DNA from: Neckera pumila
Lineage: Eukaryota; Streptophyta; Bryopsida; Hypnales; Neckeraceae
Direction of reading: 5' to 3'
Assembly (NCBI GenBank): GCA_963969595.1
Contig: OZ018417.1
Location: forward strand, 13,084,501 to 13,148,500
DNA: 64,000 nucleotides
The notes under the pieces were generated by a model. It was not told where the DNA came from, made no database searches, and saw only the letters and a list, made by a program, of their open reading frames with translations. Position numbers and translations under genes: made by a program. This document shows positions 36,811-47,059 of the stretch, one piece after another (position 1 is the stretch's first letter; the number at the start of each line of letters is the position of its first letter).

Positions 36811-37550
36811 ATTGACACTTTAGCCTCAACTTAATTTGTCCTTTCTAAGGTGAAAAGCATCAACAATATTTAGCCTTCCCGTTTTTTATTAAAAAATAAA
36901 CAAGAGAAGTGACATGTATAGTGTATAACTTGAATAAAGTTGATGTACAATCCAATACTTTGATTTGTGTAGTTAAAGCCTTTGAAATGCCTCCCTCTTA
37001 GGTATCCTAAGAATATGAGGGAGGTATCAAATAAAAATCTTGGAATTTTGCAAGGGTGCCGGCTTGCCTTGTGCTCATTTATTGATTTCTTGCCTTTTCC
37101 TTTGATGGTGGGTGGATTGAATGGATGCATTGCATAGGGGCTTGACAAGCATGGATGATGGGTCTCAATTTAGGTGGAAATAATTCATGGATAATGCTAG
37201 ATTGTTAGTTCAATGAAGTGAAGAACATGGAATCCAAGGAAACTTTGAATTTGGAACTATGAAAATTAGAAGTATGGCCACTATCTAGAACATATTTTGT
37301 TTGGTTCTCCCTTTTCTAGGGAAGGCACCTTGGATTTTTTTCTACCCTTCCTAGAAGACGTCTTACAGTAATTTTCAAACGTTTGAAGACATACAAAATG
37401 CCAAAGAAGTGCCAATTGCTCATCAAATTTAAGGCACACCCCAATTTAACACACCCCAAAACCAATGAAGATACTATCTACATGAACAAAGTAAGTCACC
37501 TTCAACAATTTCAAAAACATTTAATTAAAAAAAATAAAAAAAACACAAAG

Positions 37551-37575
37551 TGCGGTGAGCGTGGATCGAACACGC

Positions 37576-37618
<43 letters not shown>

Positions 37619-37623
37619 CCCGC
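37551..37623 (-). tRNA. tRNA-Phe (GAA)
   Basis: A 73-nt cloverleaf: acceptor GCGGGGA/TCACCGC with discriminator A, D-loop AGCTCAGTTGGGAGAGC, anticodon arm around CTGAAGA (GAA), T-arm GTTCGATCC. It matches the cytosolic plant tRNA-Phe as I know it. T-runs directly downstream on the minus strand (below 37545) fit RNA polymerase III termination. It is 4 bp from tRNA-Glu and is identical to the copy at 57269-57341. Confidence 0.96.
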
Positions 37624-37627
37624 AAGG

Positions 37628-37699
37628 TTCCGTAACCGGGGCTCGAACCCGGGTCGCCTGGGTGAAAGCCAGGTATCCTAACCACTAGACTATTACGGA
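37628..37699 (-). tRNA. tRNA-Glu (TTC)
   Basis: A 72-nt cloverleaf: acceptor TCCGTAA/TTACGGA plus discriminator A, D-arm TAGTCTAGTGGTTAGGATA, anticodon loop CTTTCAC (UUC), T-arm CCGGGTTCGAGCCCCGG. It lies directly upstream of tRNA-Phe on the same strand with a 4-bp spacer. The terminator-like T-run lies only after tRNA-Phe, so a joint transcript is possible (inference). Confidence 0.95.
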
Positions 37700-38880
37700 T
37701 TGAGCGGGTGCGATGCTTCGACGCTTCCACTCAAGATGTCACTATCCTGATTTGTTAAGTATTCAACCAAGTAATAGCGTTGAGCCCTAAGAGATTTTCG
37801 TTTCGCAATTATTCCATCGTATTGAACTGCCTCGTTTTTCAGTTCTTGTTGCTGTCGACATTTTAGAATTCGGTGCCGAATTGCAGAAAGTTTGGTAGTG
37901 GTCTCGTCTCAGATTTGTAAGCTTTCCCTTACAAGAGGGAAAGCTTACAAATCTGAGAAGGGAATCCGCTGTTAATCCAGCTCTCTCCTGGCTCTATTTG
38001 GTTCAGCGCTAACTGACCCCTATGCTGAGTGCCATTCCGGAAATGCAAAGAGCCAACTCGGGATTTGAAGCGGCGAGAAGGTGGAGAGGAAGGTTTCGTA
38101 TGGTTGAAATCTGTCCTTCAACCTCAATTTCGGTGCCATTCAAGTAAGTTACATTTTGTACCGATGGAAGCAATGGAATCAAGCCTTACAGCTTTCACTC
38201 GGTATAGTAGGGTTTGTTCAGCCAAATGACCAGTAGATGGCTGTTTCGAATCAGGCTCAGCGATATCAGTGTGTAGTTTCATAGCCGAATTCGCCATTTC
38301 AAAGACGTCAGGGTTCAGCATAATTTCCGAATCCGCTGTATCAGTTTACTCAGAACGATTTTGTGAATCTTGAAAGTCGAAATGGAACACCAAATACCGC
38401 AGAAGGATTTCAATCTACAAATCGAGATCACAATGTTCATCTTGTCGTGCAATTGCCTCAATTCCGACACAGTTCAAGAATCCGCGGACCTCGATTTCCG
38501 CTGGTGTTGCGAATCCAGCGTTGTCTTACCTTTTGTTGACCTAATCGATTGAAGTTTCTAATTTGTTGCTGAATTGTGGAAATTCTGGGATTGTCTATCG
38601 TGTTGCTGCATGTCTTCGTCCAGCTGCATATTAAAATACTCCTAATAAGATTCTTTCAAACATGAAGTAGCAAAGTATAGGTTAACCCCATAACGACTTC
38701 ATATTCGTTTTGAGCAGTTTTGAGGTCATATGGGGACTTTCCAATTTTATTTATTTTATGATCAACGCATACAATGTTCTTCACTAACCTGAATCAAATT
38801 CAATATTTTAAAACATGAAGCCTTGATTCAATTATTGAAAAGACAGGATGCCAAGGAACCATGGCGACATAGAAGCATAC

Positions 38881-39484
38881 CTCCTGCAAGCGCCTTGAAA
38901 GTTTGAGCAAGTTTGTTCTCCATGGGATCTTCAGCCTGAGCAACCAGGAACTTGCAGCGGCTGAAAAAATGGGGCCTTATATTGACCCACTCTTTACTGC
39001 AGGCTAAGAAAATGTGCCATTCCTCCGGATTCGCCTTTTCCACTAGAAAGATATCTATTAATTTATCACATACACGGTTCATTTTATTCGTCTACCCGTC
39101 TTTCTGAACTTCAGGAGAATCCGTGCCATCCACGCTCCCGGAGGCAGCTTCGTTTCTGTATCTAATCTCATCGTTTGCCCCCTGAACCACTCACCACATG
39201 ACAAAAAGGTCAGAAAAAAGGCCAATCATGCAGCTGAAAGTAAATTCATTGCAACATCGCCTTTGAAAGCTCTAAAACCTAAAGCCTAAACTTACCGTTG
39301 AAAGCTCCGTGGCAGCATCCATCGCAGAAGCTCGAACAACCAGCAAAGGGCAACCAATGCGACGGTCAGCGACATTCATTCGTAACACTCCGCCTGCACA
39401 TTTTCGATGAGGCAGACAAATGGACATGGAGGCTGATTGCGATGATAGAGGAGGCATCCAGAGCGACGACATGGCCATAGCCAC
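38881..39484 (-). pseudogene. 5' exons of a conserved predicted chloroplast protein, broken
   Basis: Exon 39484-39296 encodes a Ser-rich, acid-poor N-terminus (MAMSSLWMPPLSSQSASMSI) like a chloroplast transit peptide and ends at a GT donor (ACG|GTAAGT). Exon 39181-38881 follows a TTCAG acceptor in phase and ends at GGAG|GTATGC. It carries RVCDKLIDIFLVEKANPEEW and CSKEWVNIRPHFFSRCK, which resemble from memory the uncharacterised plant chloroplast family of At4g37920/At1g36320. An in-frame TAG at 39092-39094, before that block, breaks the frame. Downstream exons are not found on this strand; a related exon lies inverted at 39853-40116. A small exon 1 fragment recurs at 56040-56165. Confidence 0.6.
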
Positions 39485-39852
39485 CCAGAAACGCGATATA
39501 ATTCCTCTAAATTCGGCGGTATCCCTTAGCCTGGAAAATCACATATACGATTAGTGCCAGATTAGCATATCTACAAAGAGAGACTTCACACCTGATGCGA
39601 CGAGACTGTCTCCTTGCTTTAATTGAGAAATCTCCTGCGTATATTGATGCTGCTGCGGCTCGTCAAAGAAAGATTTTACTGAGCACCTACGAATAGGCAT
39701 TCGAGCAAGTTATGCCGATCAGAAACGTCGAGAAGGTAGTGCGACACCTCGCAATCAATTACTGGGGTTTTAGGGTTTAAGATTTTGCTGAATCCTGTTA
39801 TTTCAGTTTCCTTGTATCCGTGCTGAATCTTTTCTTTGTGTACTGAGGGCAG
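39485..39852. other. Promoter-side spacer of the broken gene
   Basis: Contains the sequence shared in direct orientation with 56040-56165 (CACCCAGAAACGCGATATAA and following). No separate gene seen; the ORF 39676-39912 (-) is the antisense shadow of the next feature. Confidence 0.4.
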
Positions 39853-40116
39853 TGTACCTTGTCTGCCACAGAAGTTGCTGCAATAACCAAGAGGTGCCTG
39901 ACCATCGTTCAAGAGTATGACAGAAACGCAGAAGACTTCATGTCATTGAGTGCAGCACAGACAAAGTTTGATGACATTGTAAAATCACCTTCATTAGAGA
40001 TTGCGTCTAAGAAAATAGAGAATCTTGCAAAGAAAGGGGAGTTGGATTGTTCGCTCATGCTACTTATCTCAAAAGCCTACTCCGCATCGAAGGAATCTAC
40101 TTAAATGAAAGAGGAG
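39853..40116 (+). pseudogene. Inverted downstream exon of the same predicted chloroplast protein family
   Basis: Between an acceptor-like GGGCAG (ending 39852) and a donor-like GAGGAG|GTGAGA (40116), the frame reads ATEVAAITKRCLTIVQEYDR, AEDFMSLSAAQTKFDDIV, KSPSLEIASKKIENLAKKGE and LMLLISKAYSASKEST. TAA at 40102-40104 interrupts it before MKEEV. The pattern fits the middle of the At4g37920-like family (AQTKFDDI, KKGELD, AKEST-MKxEV are remembered landmarks). It is head-to-head with the 5' exons rather than following them, implying an inversion. Confidence 0.58.
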
Positions 40117-40913
40117 GTGAGACTTCCCCTTCCCATTTGAACCCTCTCATTTGACAGGGATCATCCTTGCAACAATGGAAAGATGGAAAAGGATTTAGAC
40201 CGACGACTGGCTGCAAAAACTGGGAGTGCTCCGAACCAAGACGAACCCTCTAATTTCACCGGATCGTAATGGTACTCACATAAGTGCTTCTCATTCCAAG
40301 TCCAACAGCTTCAAAAGCCCCGCGCACATAGCTGGTGGTGAGGGCTGTGTTTGCAGCCTCACCAGCTGAGGCGGGCCCCCACCCACCACCAGCCAGCTCG
40401 ACCCTGGCAGGTGCTGGTGGCCTTCCCCGGAGTGAAACCACCCTGCCGCATGGTGGTCTGGTAAACTTAAAAGAAGGCCCTTTGTCAACGGATTTTTAGG
40501 CGCAGTAGAGAGAGAATCCTTTTCTCTCTCAACTGAGCAGATTGAGAAAACTGTGAGGTTTTTTGGTGTCGGAGCTTGGAAGAGTTTGGGAGGGCTTGGG
40601 AGAGCTTCAACTTCATGTTCAATTATCTTGGTATGTATATTTTTTTTTAAATTTTTTTTTTGGCAAATGGTAGTACATGTTCTTGGGAATGTTTTTTTGT
40701 TGTTTTTGAATTACATTTTGTGTTGAGTGCAAGTTTTGGAAGGTCCTCTCCATTTTAGGGTTTTAGGACCAAATTTTTGTTTGGAAACAATTTGAGAGAG
40801 TTTTTCAAGTGGATATGGAACCCACATTTTGTGCTCAAGTGGTGCTCATGTGGATCATGCTCTCTATGACAATGAACAACTGCTTGAGTTACAAAAGCCA
40901 AGCTTAGGAGGTC

Positions 40914-42131
40914 TTGAATTCCGGTGGAGGGACTTCTATGGGATTTCATTTTCTTTGGTTGTTGTTCTTGCTTTGTAAGAGGAAGAAACCAAATGCTCCC
41001 CGTCTCTTTTGGATAGAGCCTCAGCAAGCGACACATTGGAATTATGTAGAGAGGGTAGTGTGGAGAGCAAGTAATGAAATGCACCACAACAAATTCAAAA
41101 AGTTTTATAGAATGGGTTTTGGTGCATTTGAAAACTTGGTGAACATGTTGACACCATTCCTGAGAAGTAGGTGTGTGAATCAAGTGAGGCCACAAATGGA
41201 AATCAAAAAAATTGTGGCATATGTGCTTTATAGATTTGCACATGGCAATAGTCCGGAGCACATGGCGGATCCTTTTAAAATTGGTGCTTCAACCATTAGG
41301 AAGTATGTTGACATTATTTGTGACATACTTACAAAGAAAGACAAATTGTTTAGTCATTACATTTGTATTCCTAGTGGAGACCGCCTTCAAACCATCATTT
41401 CCGGCTTTGAAGAAATAACGGGATTGCCAAACATTTGTGGATCTATTGATGGGACTCATATACCATTAGCAAAGAATCCTAGTAGAAGAGTGACATTAGC
41501 TGCTAGTGACTTTTTCATTAGGAAAAAATTTCATTCCATTGTTCTACAAGCGGTATGTGATTCACAGAAGATTTTCTAGAACGTTTGCGCCAGCCAACCT
41601 GGAGGAGTGCATGATGGTGGTCAATTCAAAGTCTCAAGTTTGTACAAGAGTTTGAAGAACCGGGACATTCTTCAACAATCGGTAGTTTGGGTGGAAGATG
41701 CCCATTGCACTCCTTATTTGATTGGAGATGCTCCATATCCCATCCAAAGCTACTTGATGAAGAATTGGAAGGCTCCAAACGATTTGGAAAAAAAGCAATT
41801 TGATAATTCAATGAACTCTAGAAGAGTGGTAATTGAACAAGCGTTTGGGAGCTTGAAGAATAGATGGAGGATCTCGAGGCATTTCAATTCAAGAGTGGAT
41901 AGGGCCGCAAGGATCACTGTGGCATGTTGTTGGCTTCACAACTATTGTGAGTTGTTGAATGAAGCAGAGCCTCATGTGGCTAATGCCTATTTGAGAAGAG
42001 ATCCACTAGTTGGATTTGGGAATGTAAGGTTACCCGTGCCTAGGGATGGAGAAGCATCAAAACGTGAGGGAGAAAGATTGAGGGAAAAATTGTATGCACA
42101 ATGGGTTTTGCAAAATCCTAATGATGAATGA
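40914..42131 (+). pseudogene. PIF/Harbinger DDE transposase with one internal stop
   Basis: A single frame of about 405 codons interrupted once by TAG at 41577-41579 (codon 222). The context DSQKIF-stop-NVCASQPGGVHD indicates a Trp codon (TGG) turned into TAG. DDE catalytic residues are visible: D179 in CGSIDGTHIPLA, D272 in LIGDAPYP, E308 in VIEQAFGSLKNRWR (D-E spacing 35). The helix-turn-helix region PFKIGASTIRKYV precedes the catalytic core. The transposase normally cuts the element out at TTA/TAA targets together with the Myb-like partner. There are no other stops or frameshifts, so the inactivation is recent. The first in-frame ATG is used; an upstream exon is possible. Confidence 0.88.
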
Positions 42132-42339
42132 ATGCTACTATATTGCATATGCAATTTCTCAAATCTTTGAATGCAATACTTGTATATAAGTACAATTAAT
42201 CATGTTGGAAGTAAGTCTTTTATTGAACGTAGTGGAATTTGTAACAAATCCAAACAAATCCAATTAAATTCCACACAGCATTGGTAAAACATTCCAATGC
42301 TCTAAAGCCTTGCAAGAACATAACACATAGAAAATACTT
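42132..42339. other. Convergent intergenic region of the Harbinger element
   Basis: About 200 bp between the two converging genes. It presumably holds both polyadenylation regions. Confidence 0.5.
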
Positions 42340-43199
42340 CTACTTAGAAGTACTAGAGGAGTCCTTGCCCTTGAGCACTTCAACAAACAAAGCGACCGTT
42401 TGCAATTGGCCCTTCATTGCCAAGTCCCTGCTCTCTTTGTCACTCTCTATCATCTTCTTTGCAATGGACATCTTCATCTTCTCCACCTCTAAAATTCCCT
42501 TAGAAAAATTGATAATGGCGGAAGCAATGGACTCATCTGCAATAGCTAGCTTTCTCTTTCTCTTTCCAGCACTCCTATTAACTTGTCCCTCACATCCTGA
42601 TTGGTTAACCGCTTGTGAATGTGGGGACAATGCAGAAGTAGCACCTGTAGTGAGGGGAGTACAAGGAGTAGGATGCAAAGTGTTCTCTTCATCATCACTC
42701 ACAACACAAACCTCTAAATGTTGCATATAGATACCTTGATCAACACCATGAGGGGGACCCCATTGATTTTAGCCATACCACCAAAGATATTGTCAAAGAT
42801 TTCGTACCATAGAGTCCAAGAAGAAGGTGCAGCTCCCGTTTCTTCTTGCTTGGCCTTCTCCTCTTGGTAAGTAGTCTTCATCTTGTTCCACTTGTCCCAA
42901 GCTTGGGTCCATATTCTTTGAGGGTCGTTAGAAAACTGTGCATTCAACTTCTTCGCAAAGGCCTCCCAATTCGCTTGCTTGAACGGCTTCTGATTGTACT
43001 CAAAGTACTCCTCACATATACCTACAAAAAACTTCAAAGCTCCCTCCGTCCATTCCCTCTTCAAATTTGAAGGACCACTCTTTCCTCTCTCTTGGGTCCC
43101 CTGAAAATCAACCCCTCTCTCATCACCAAGCATAAGTGCTAATAGCCCCCCCTTGGAACATCCATTATGCCCCCAAATCACAAATGCTAACTCAAACAA
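42340..43199 (-). pseudogene. Harbinger Myb/SANT-like DNA-binding protein, frameshifted
   Basis: The upstream part (43199-42714) has a trihelix/Myb_DNA-bind_3-like domain: KREWTEGALKFFVGICEEYF, KPFKQANWEAFAKKLN, RIWTQAWDKWNKMKTTY and GAAPSSWTLWYEIFDNIFG. The downstream part (42726-42340) is in another frame, with a basic stretch (AGKRKRKLA) and a Leu/Lys-rich helix. The two join sensibly if a frameshift near the C-run at about 42755-42762 (GGTCCCCCTCATGG) is assumed. Such proteins partner the transposase and bind subterminal sequence. Together with the transposase TAG, both genes are disabled by single events. Confidence 0.75.
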
Positions 43200-44637
43200 A
43201 TGAAACTCAAAAAAGAAGGATTCCCTAGAATTTAGAAGAGTACGGCCTGTGATCTGTGTTGGCTCTGTGGTGAAGGAGAAGAAGCGAAGCTGCGAGGACG
43301 AACCCCATTCTCTGACAAGTTGCTATAGTGTTCACCACCCCGGTAATTTTATCGTTGTAAACAAACCGTGAGGGCGCAGCTCTCATTTTTGCTTCACCTC
43401 GTCTGTGAGGGCTCGGTGAGGGCAAACCCGCGTTTCCGCACCCTCACCTGCGATGTCGCACGTCCCCCGTTTGCCTTATGTGCGCAGGCCTAAAGACCGC
43501 AAGTACTCTGAAAGGAACATGATGGACAACTGTCGCAGCACAGGACAAGCAAATTCCCAGTTATACTACCAAAAACCACTTTAAAATATAACAAAGTGAC
43601 TCTAAAGATCGAACCTGCGAGATTCTGTGAAGTAGATAGCCTTATTTGGTCTCTAAGCTAAGTCAGTACCTATATTTCCTCTTCCGGTTTTAACACCACA
43701 ACCGGAAACACAACAACACCAAGAACTACAATCAGACCCTCTTCTCCTTCTCCAATCCAGTCAACTTTCCGATCCGGTCTGATCAACTCACATCCGCTTT
43801 TACTACCATCCGGTTTAGTTTTACCTCTGTTTCACCATTAAAGGGTTCGCCCCTTGATTTTGAGAGTGGCAGGCCCGCCGCTCCTTCCGTGACTTATAGT
43901 GGCTGAAGACCCACTTCTCTATTCTCCCATTTCCTACACTAATCCGGATTCGGTTTGATCCTTCACAGCAACCCAGAAAATCCTCCGGATCACCGGTCAC
44001 ACAAAGACCCATCGTATAATCTTCTCATACTACAACAACCTTGGCGCCATGTTCCGTCTGTATGAAGCCAGACGGCTGCAAGTGAACCCGTCCATTCCAA
44101 CATCAACTAAAGTTCTTCCGTTTGCCCACTAAGGCAGCGAGATCTCTCAAGAGATCAGACACTCAACTGGATTTTCCACCCAGGAGTTCTAGCACGACTA
44201 AGGAATCCCTCCCTATCCGCCTAGCCTAACAACCGTTGTCTCGCCCGGAATCCTAAACCTTAGAGCTGCTGAGGAACTGAAATCTACTCCCAACTCTTCC
44301 ACAACCTGCTCACTTGCACATAAGATCAAAACAAGAACGCCAAAGGGGAGAAATCACACCCGCACCAGCATGCGCCTTCCTAACTCCTCACCACACAACC
44401 CTGCCACACACGGGAGAGACACGCAACAAGAGGCCAAGAGAAGACGTACACAAAATTTGGGCGAAAAGACTTCCAGCTCCCAAACAAGGGCTGACTTATA
44501 TACAACTTGAGTACGAAGCAAAAAGACCCTCGGAAATCCACGCTGGACATCTGGGTCCAATCCTAACCGGCCAGACCGGATCAACATCCGACCCGGCCCT
44601 AACTATCTTACAAAACTTTACATTCCTAACTATCTAT

Positions 44638-46296
44638 CTATTCTCCAACTCCCCCACCCAGTGTAGGACTCTTGGGTTCCTCCAGCAGTTGGTTGAAGAC
44701 GTCCGCAAGATTCCAACTCCGCTCCCCGGCAGCTGGATCCGGAAGATCTGACCCTGGTGATGAATCCAGATGAATCGGTTGTCCAGACCCAGGTCTCTGG
44801 TTACTCTTCCTTGACTCGGGTGTCTGATCCTTGGGCTCCCTCGGATTCGACCCTCCCGCTGCGAAAGAATCTGGTAGCGATAGGTCCGACAGGTGGATCT
44901 CCCGGGAGTACATGGACCCGTTCAGCTTTTGACTGCTGATGTCCATCCGTTTGGCTGCCTCTCTCGCTGCCGCCAAGGATGCTTCCACCCGATCGGTGAA
45001 GACGGTGAGGATCCGAACTATCTGGGAACCGGATACCTTCTTCTCCTCATGCACCCTTTTGTCAAATAATGCCGCCTTGACTGCGGTGGATCCGGACTCT
45101 CCGAGAGTGTCCTTCACCGACTCGGCCACCTTCCGAGTTGCTTCCGCCATCTCCCAGACTGTAGCCTTGTCTTCCCTGAGAGCTACCATGTCAGCCCGTA
45201 GGGTGTCGACTTCTTCCTGAAGCCGACGGATCTCTGCCTCCTGCCTCCGATTCTCATCCGGATTGGCTAGGTACTGGCCCACCTTACCCGGCAACTCACT
45301 ATCCGCCGGTGCATCCACCAGACCTCCGATAGCGACAAGAGCCCTCCTCTTGACCTCCCAGTCCGCTCGTATCCCGCACAGGATTACCATCAACTGGTTG
45401 AACGGGTCAGTCGGGTCCTCGGAATCCGGCATCTCCACATCCGGTCCTTGCTCTGGAGTGGACCGGGTGGTAGGAGGGGTTCCTTGCTTGCGAGGAGGCG
45501 TTGTCTTCATCCGCTTCCTCGGCCAAGATGGCTCCTCCTCTTCTTCCTCTTCCGTTTCGGGTTCGGACCCGGTTTGCTCTTCCTGTTCGTCATCCGAATC
45601 CGACTCCCCGTACTTCAAGATGGACTCCTGAAGGCTCCACATCTTTTCCTCCGTCTCTGTGAGGAGTTGGTTCCGGTGGTAGAGGTGGAAGAGATAGGGA
45701 CTCAAGGGAGTGGCCCTACTCTTTCCGATCCTCGTCACCAGCTGAGACACCAGATCGGAAAAGATCCGGGCCCAGTTCACTTTCTATTCCCCGCTCAGGG
45801 AACCAAAAATGGTGTTGCCGATGGTCATCGTCACCCTCGTCGGCTTCTCCGGGTGGACAATCGGAACCAGGAACTGCAGGAGGTTGTGGTGTTGGTCGCT
45901 CTTATAGTCCGCGACTGCGTACCCGTCCTTGTTACTCGGCTCCCCATGAAATTTGCCGTGGATGAACTCGTCCTTCCTTCCAGCCATGCCGGAACCTCCT
46001 ATCCGGAAGTTGTAAACTTTCCTCCACCGCTCTTCTTCCCATTTGGTCGGGCGGCCCCGGAGAATGTTGTCAAACTCGTTCGATGCCTTACACCTAATCT
46101 CTCTCACCATCCGCTCCTCCCTAAACCCCCAGGGTTTATCCATCAACACGAGGCACCCCATGGCGTTGAGATCCTCCATGAGCTCGAACCTGGTCGGTTC
46201 TTCCGTGGAAATGACCGGAACTACCTTCCGGAGCTTGACGTCGGAGGAAGAACTGAGCGCGCCCGGTCTGGCCTTTCGCAATTGAGGCATGGACAC
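44638..46296 (-). CDS. Element-encoded acidic coiled-coil protein, interrupted by one TAG
   Basis: Two adjoining frames in the same phase: 46296-45784 (170 codons, ending GNTIFGSLSGE) and, after TAG, 45780-44638 (KVNWARIFSDLVSQLVTRIG and onward). Together about 550 codons. The first part has KWEEERWRKVYNFRIGGSG; around the stop is WARIFSDLV...TPLSPYLFHLY. The second part has a highly acidic run (ETEEEEEEEPSW), a Lys/Arg patch (WPRKRMKTTP) and a coiled coil (RRQEAEIRRLQEEVDTLRAD). The layout recalls plant-transposon 'mobile domain' or gag-adjacent proteins, but I cannot assign a family. The stop may be a lesion or a readthrough site (GAA TAG AAA). Confidence 0.6.
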
Positions 46297-46562
46297 TAAT
46301 GGCCACTGGACCCTTACCGATCGCTACCTCACTCTCTCCTAGCCGCACGTCCCGTTCCTCACTTCCTCTCGTCCGATCTCAATCGGAAAACACCACAAAA
46401 CCTGCAACCCACACGCTTTCTACCTTTCCTACACTCTCGGACATGCCCAGCCGGAAGCGCACACACATACAACGGCTCTGGCGCAGACGGAGGCGTAAAA
46501 GGGCTCAAAGTCAGCTCCAGAGCTCGAGGGAAGTAAAAGAGTGAAAATGAGGACGACCAGCT

Positions 46563-46570
46563 CTTATATA
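46563..46570 (-). promoter_or_regulatory. TATA box of the 3.3-kb element
   Basis: TATATAAG on the minus strand, about 270 bp upstream of the element ORF start at 46296. Its spacing from the element's terminus (about 280 bp) suits a U3 promoter. Confidence 0.55.
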
Positions 46571-47059
46571 GTCCCAGGACCCTTGGCAGGTAATCATGAC
46601 TTTTTCCGGTCCGGTCCATATCAATCTGGTCCAACCCTAATCCAATCTGAGGTGAGATTCAGATGTGATTCCGTTCCTGAATACTAACATTCTGACCGGA
46701 TCAGATCTAGCTTTCTCCTTACTCAATTAGCGTTGTCACTCTCCAGTTTCCTTCTGCCCTTCTAACCGGATACGGATCCTAATTACCCGTTTCCGTTCCA
46801 TTATTTAGATAAGCAAAAGAAAACCAAAAATTCTGGTTGCGACAACAACTTGGTGAATGTATCGTCAGATACGTATGTCTCTTGTGCTATTGGATGGAAG
46901 CGCTCTGCAGCTCGATTTTTCGTGGAGAATGTCAACAAGGTTGGTTGGTTTGTTAAGATGCTTGCTGATGCGTGCAAGTGTGAATCAGATTCAGGAGATT
47001 ATTCAGTATCATCGGTCAGTATAGGGTCTGGTCACCATATGTTCAAAATTTTTGTTTAA

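Larger units (their letters stand above)
35335..38600 (+). repeat. Inverted segmental duplication, copy A
   Basis: Matches 56176-58935 in inverted orientation as a chain of blocks: 35341-35885 with 58425-58930, 36811-37550 with 57345-58400, the tRNA pair, and 38020-38600 with 56176-56930. Shared landmarks include CTCAAGCTAATCTAAAATGC and CGGAAATGCAAAGAGCCAAC. Copy A carries a TTAA insertion absent from copy B and a single 94-bp unit where B has three. Confidence 0.82.
40322..43448 (+). mobile_element. PIF/Harbinger transposon, nearly complete but with lesions
   Basis: The two genes expected of a plant PIF/Harbinger element (DDE transposase and Myb/SANT-like protein) are present and convergent. 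Ends are approximate. GGTGAGGGCTGTGTTTGCAG...CCTCACC at about 40338-40364 resembles the inverted GGTGAGGGTGCGGAAACG...TTTGCCCTCACC at about 43408-43448, so these are candidate terminal inverted repeats. I could not identify a clean TTA/TAA target duplication. Confidence 0.7.
43526..46849 (-). mobile_element. 3.3-kb TG...CA element with 5-bp target duplication (coding solo-LTR-like)
   Basis: Flanked by direct ACAAC (43526-43530 and 46845-46849). Termini are TGTCGCAGCACAGG (left) and, inverted, TGTCGCAACCAGAA (right), i.e. a 7-bp TGTCGCA/TGCGACA pair. A 5-bp duplication and TG...CA ends are the signature of LTR retrotransposons. I find no second internal copy of either end, no reverse transcriptase and no integrase, so the whole unit may be one solo LTR. 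On the minus strand it has TATATAAG at 46563-46570, a long ORF (44638-46296), a purine tract GGGTGGGGGAGTTGGAGAA at 44641-44659, and a second TATATAAG near 44495. Alternative: a non-autonomous LTR element whose LTRs I failed to pair. Confidence 0.7.
43454..47059 (+). pseudogene. Unknown host reading frame split by a 3.3-kb insertion
   Basis: ATG at 43454 opens MSHVPRLPYVRRPKDRKYSE, then RNMMDN, ending at 43530. After removing 43531-46849 (element plus one target copy) the frame continues LVNVSSDTYVSCAIGWKRSA, ARFFVENVNKVGWFVKMLAD, ACKCESDSGDYSVSSV, up to a donor-like TCG|GTCAGT near 47020 or the stop at 47059. The exact restoration of frame after removal supports a real coding exon. I do not recognise the family; basic N-terminus, no membrane segment, no motif I can name. 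Downstream exons were not found. If the insertion is fixed, the gene is inactive. Confidence 0.45.

Noticed and set aside
37551..37699. Organelle origin of the tRNA pair
   Set aside because: tRNA-Phe matches the cytosolic plant form, and no flanking plastid or mitochondrial genes are present.
38682..38760. TTAACCCCATAACGACTTC with ATATGGGGACTT as another TTAA element
   Set aside because: Ends are only loosely similar and there is no right-hand TTAA.
40322..40330. GCGCACATA near 40322 versus the inverted copy near 43478 as Harbinger ends
   Set aside because: The right-hand copy falls inside the host reading frame that starts at 43454, so the inner GGTGAGGG-type repeats are more likely the ends.
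44040..44060. TGGCGCC primer-binding-site-like motif after CA on the minus strand
   Set aside because: Suggestive, but it would leave no room for an internal domain before the target duplication at 43531, and I could not match it to a specific tRNA 3' end.
45448..46299. 283-codon plus-strand frame
   Set aside because: Antisense shadow of the element-encoded minus-strand protein, which has coherent acidic, basic and coiled-coil regions.
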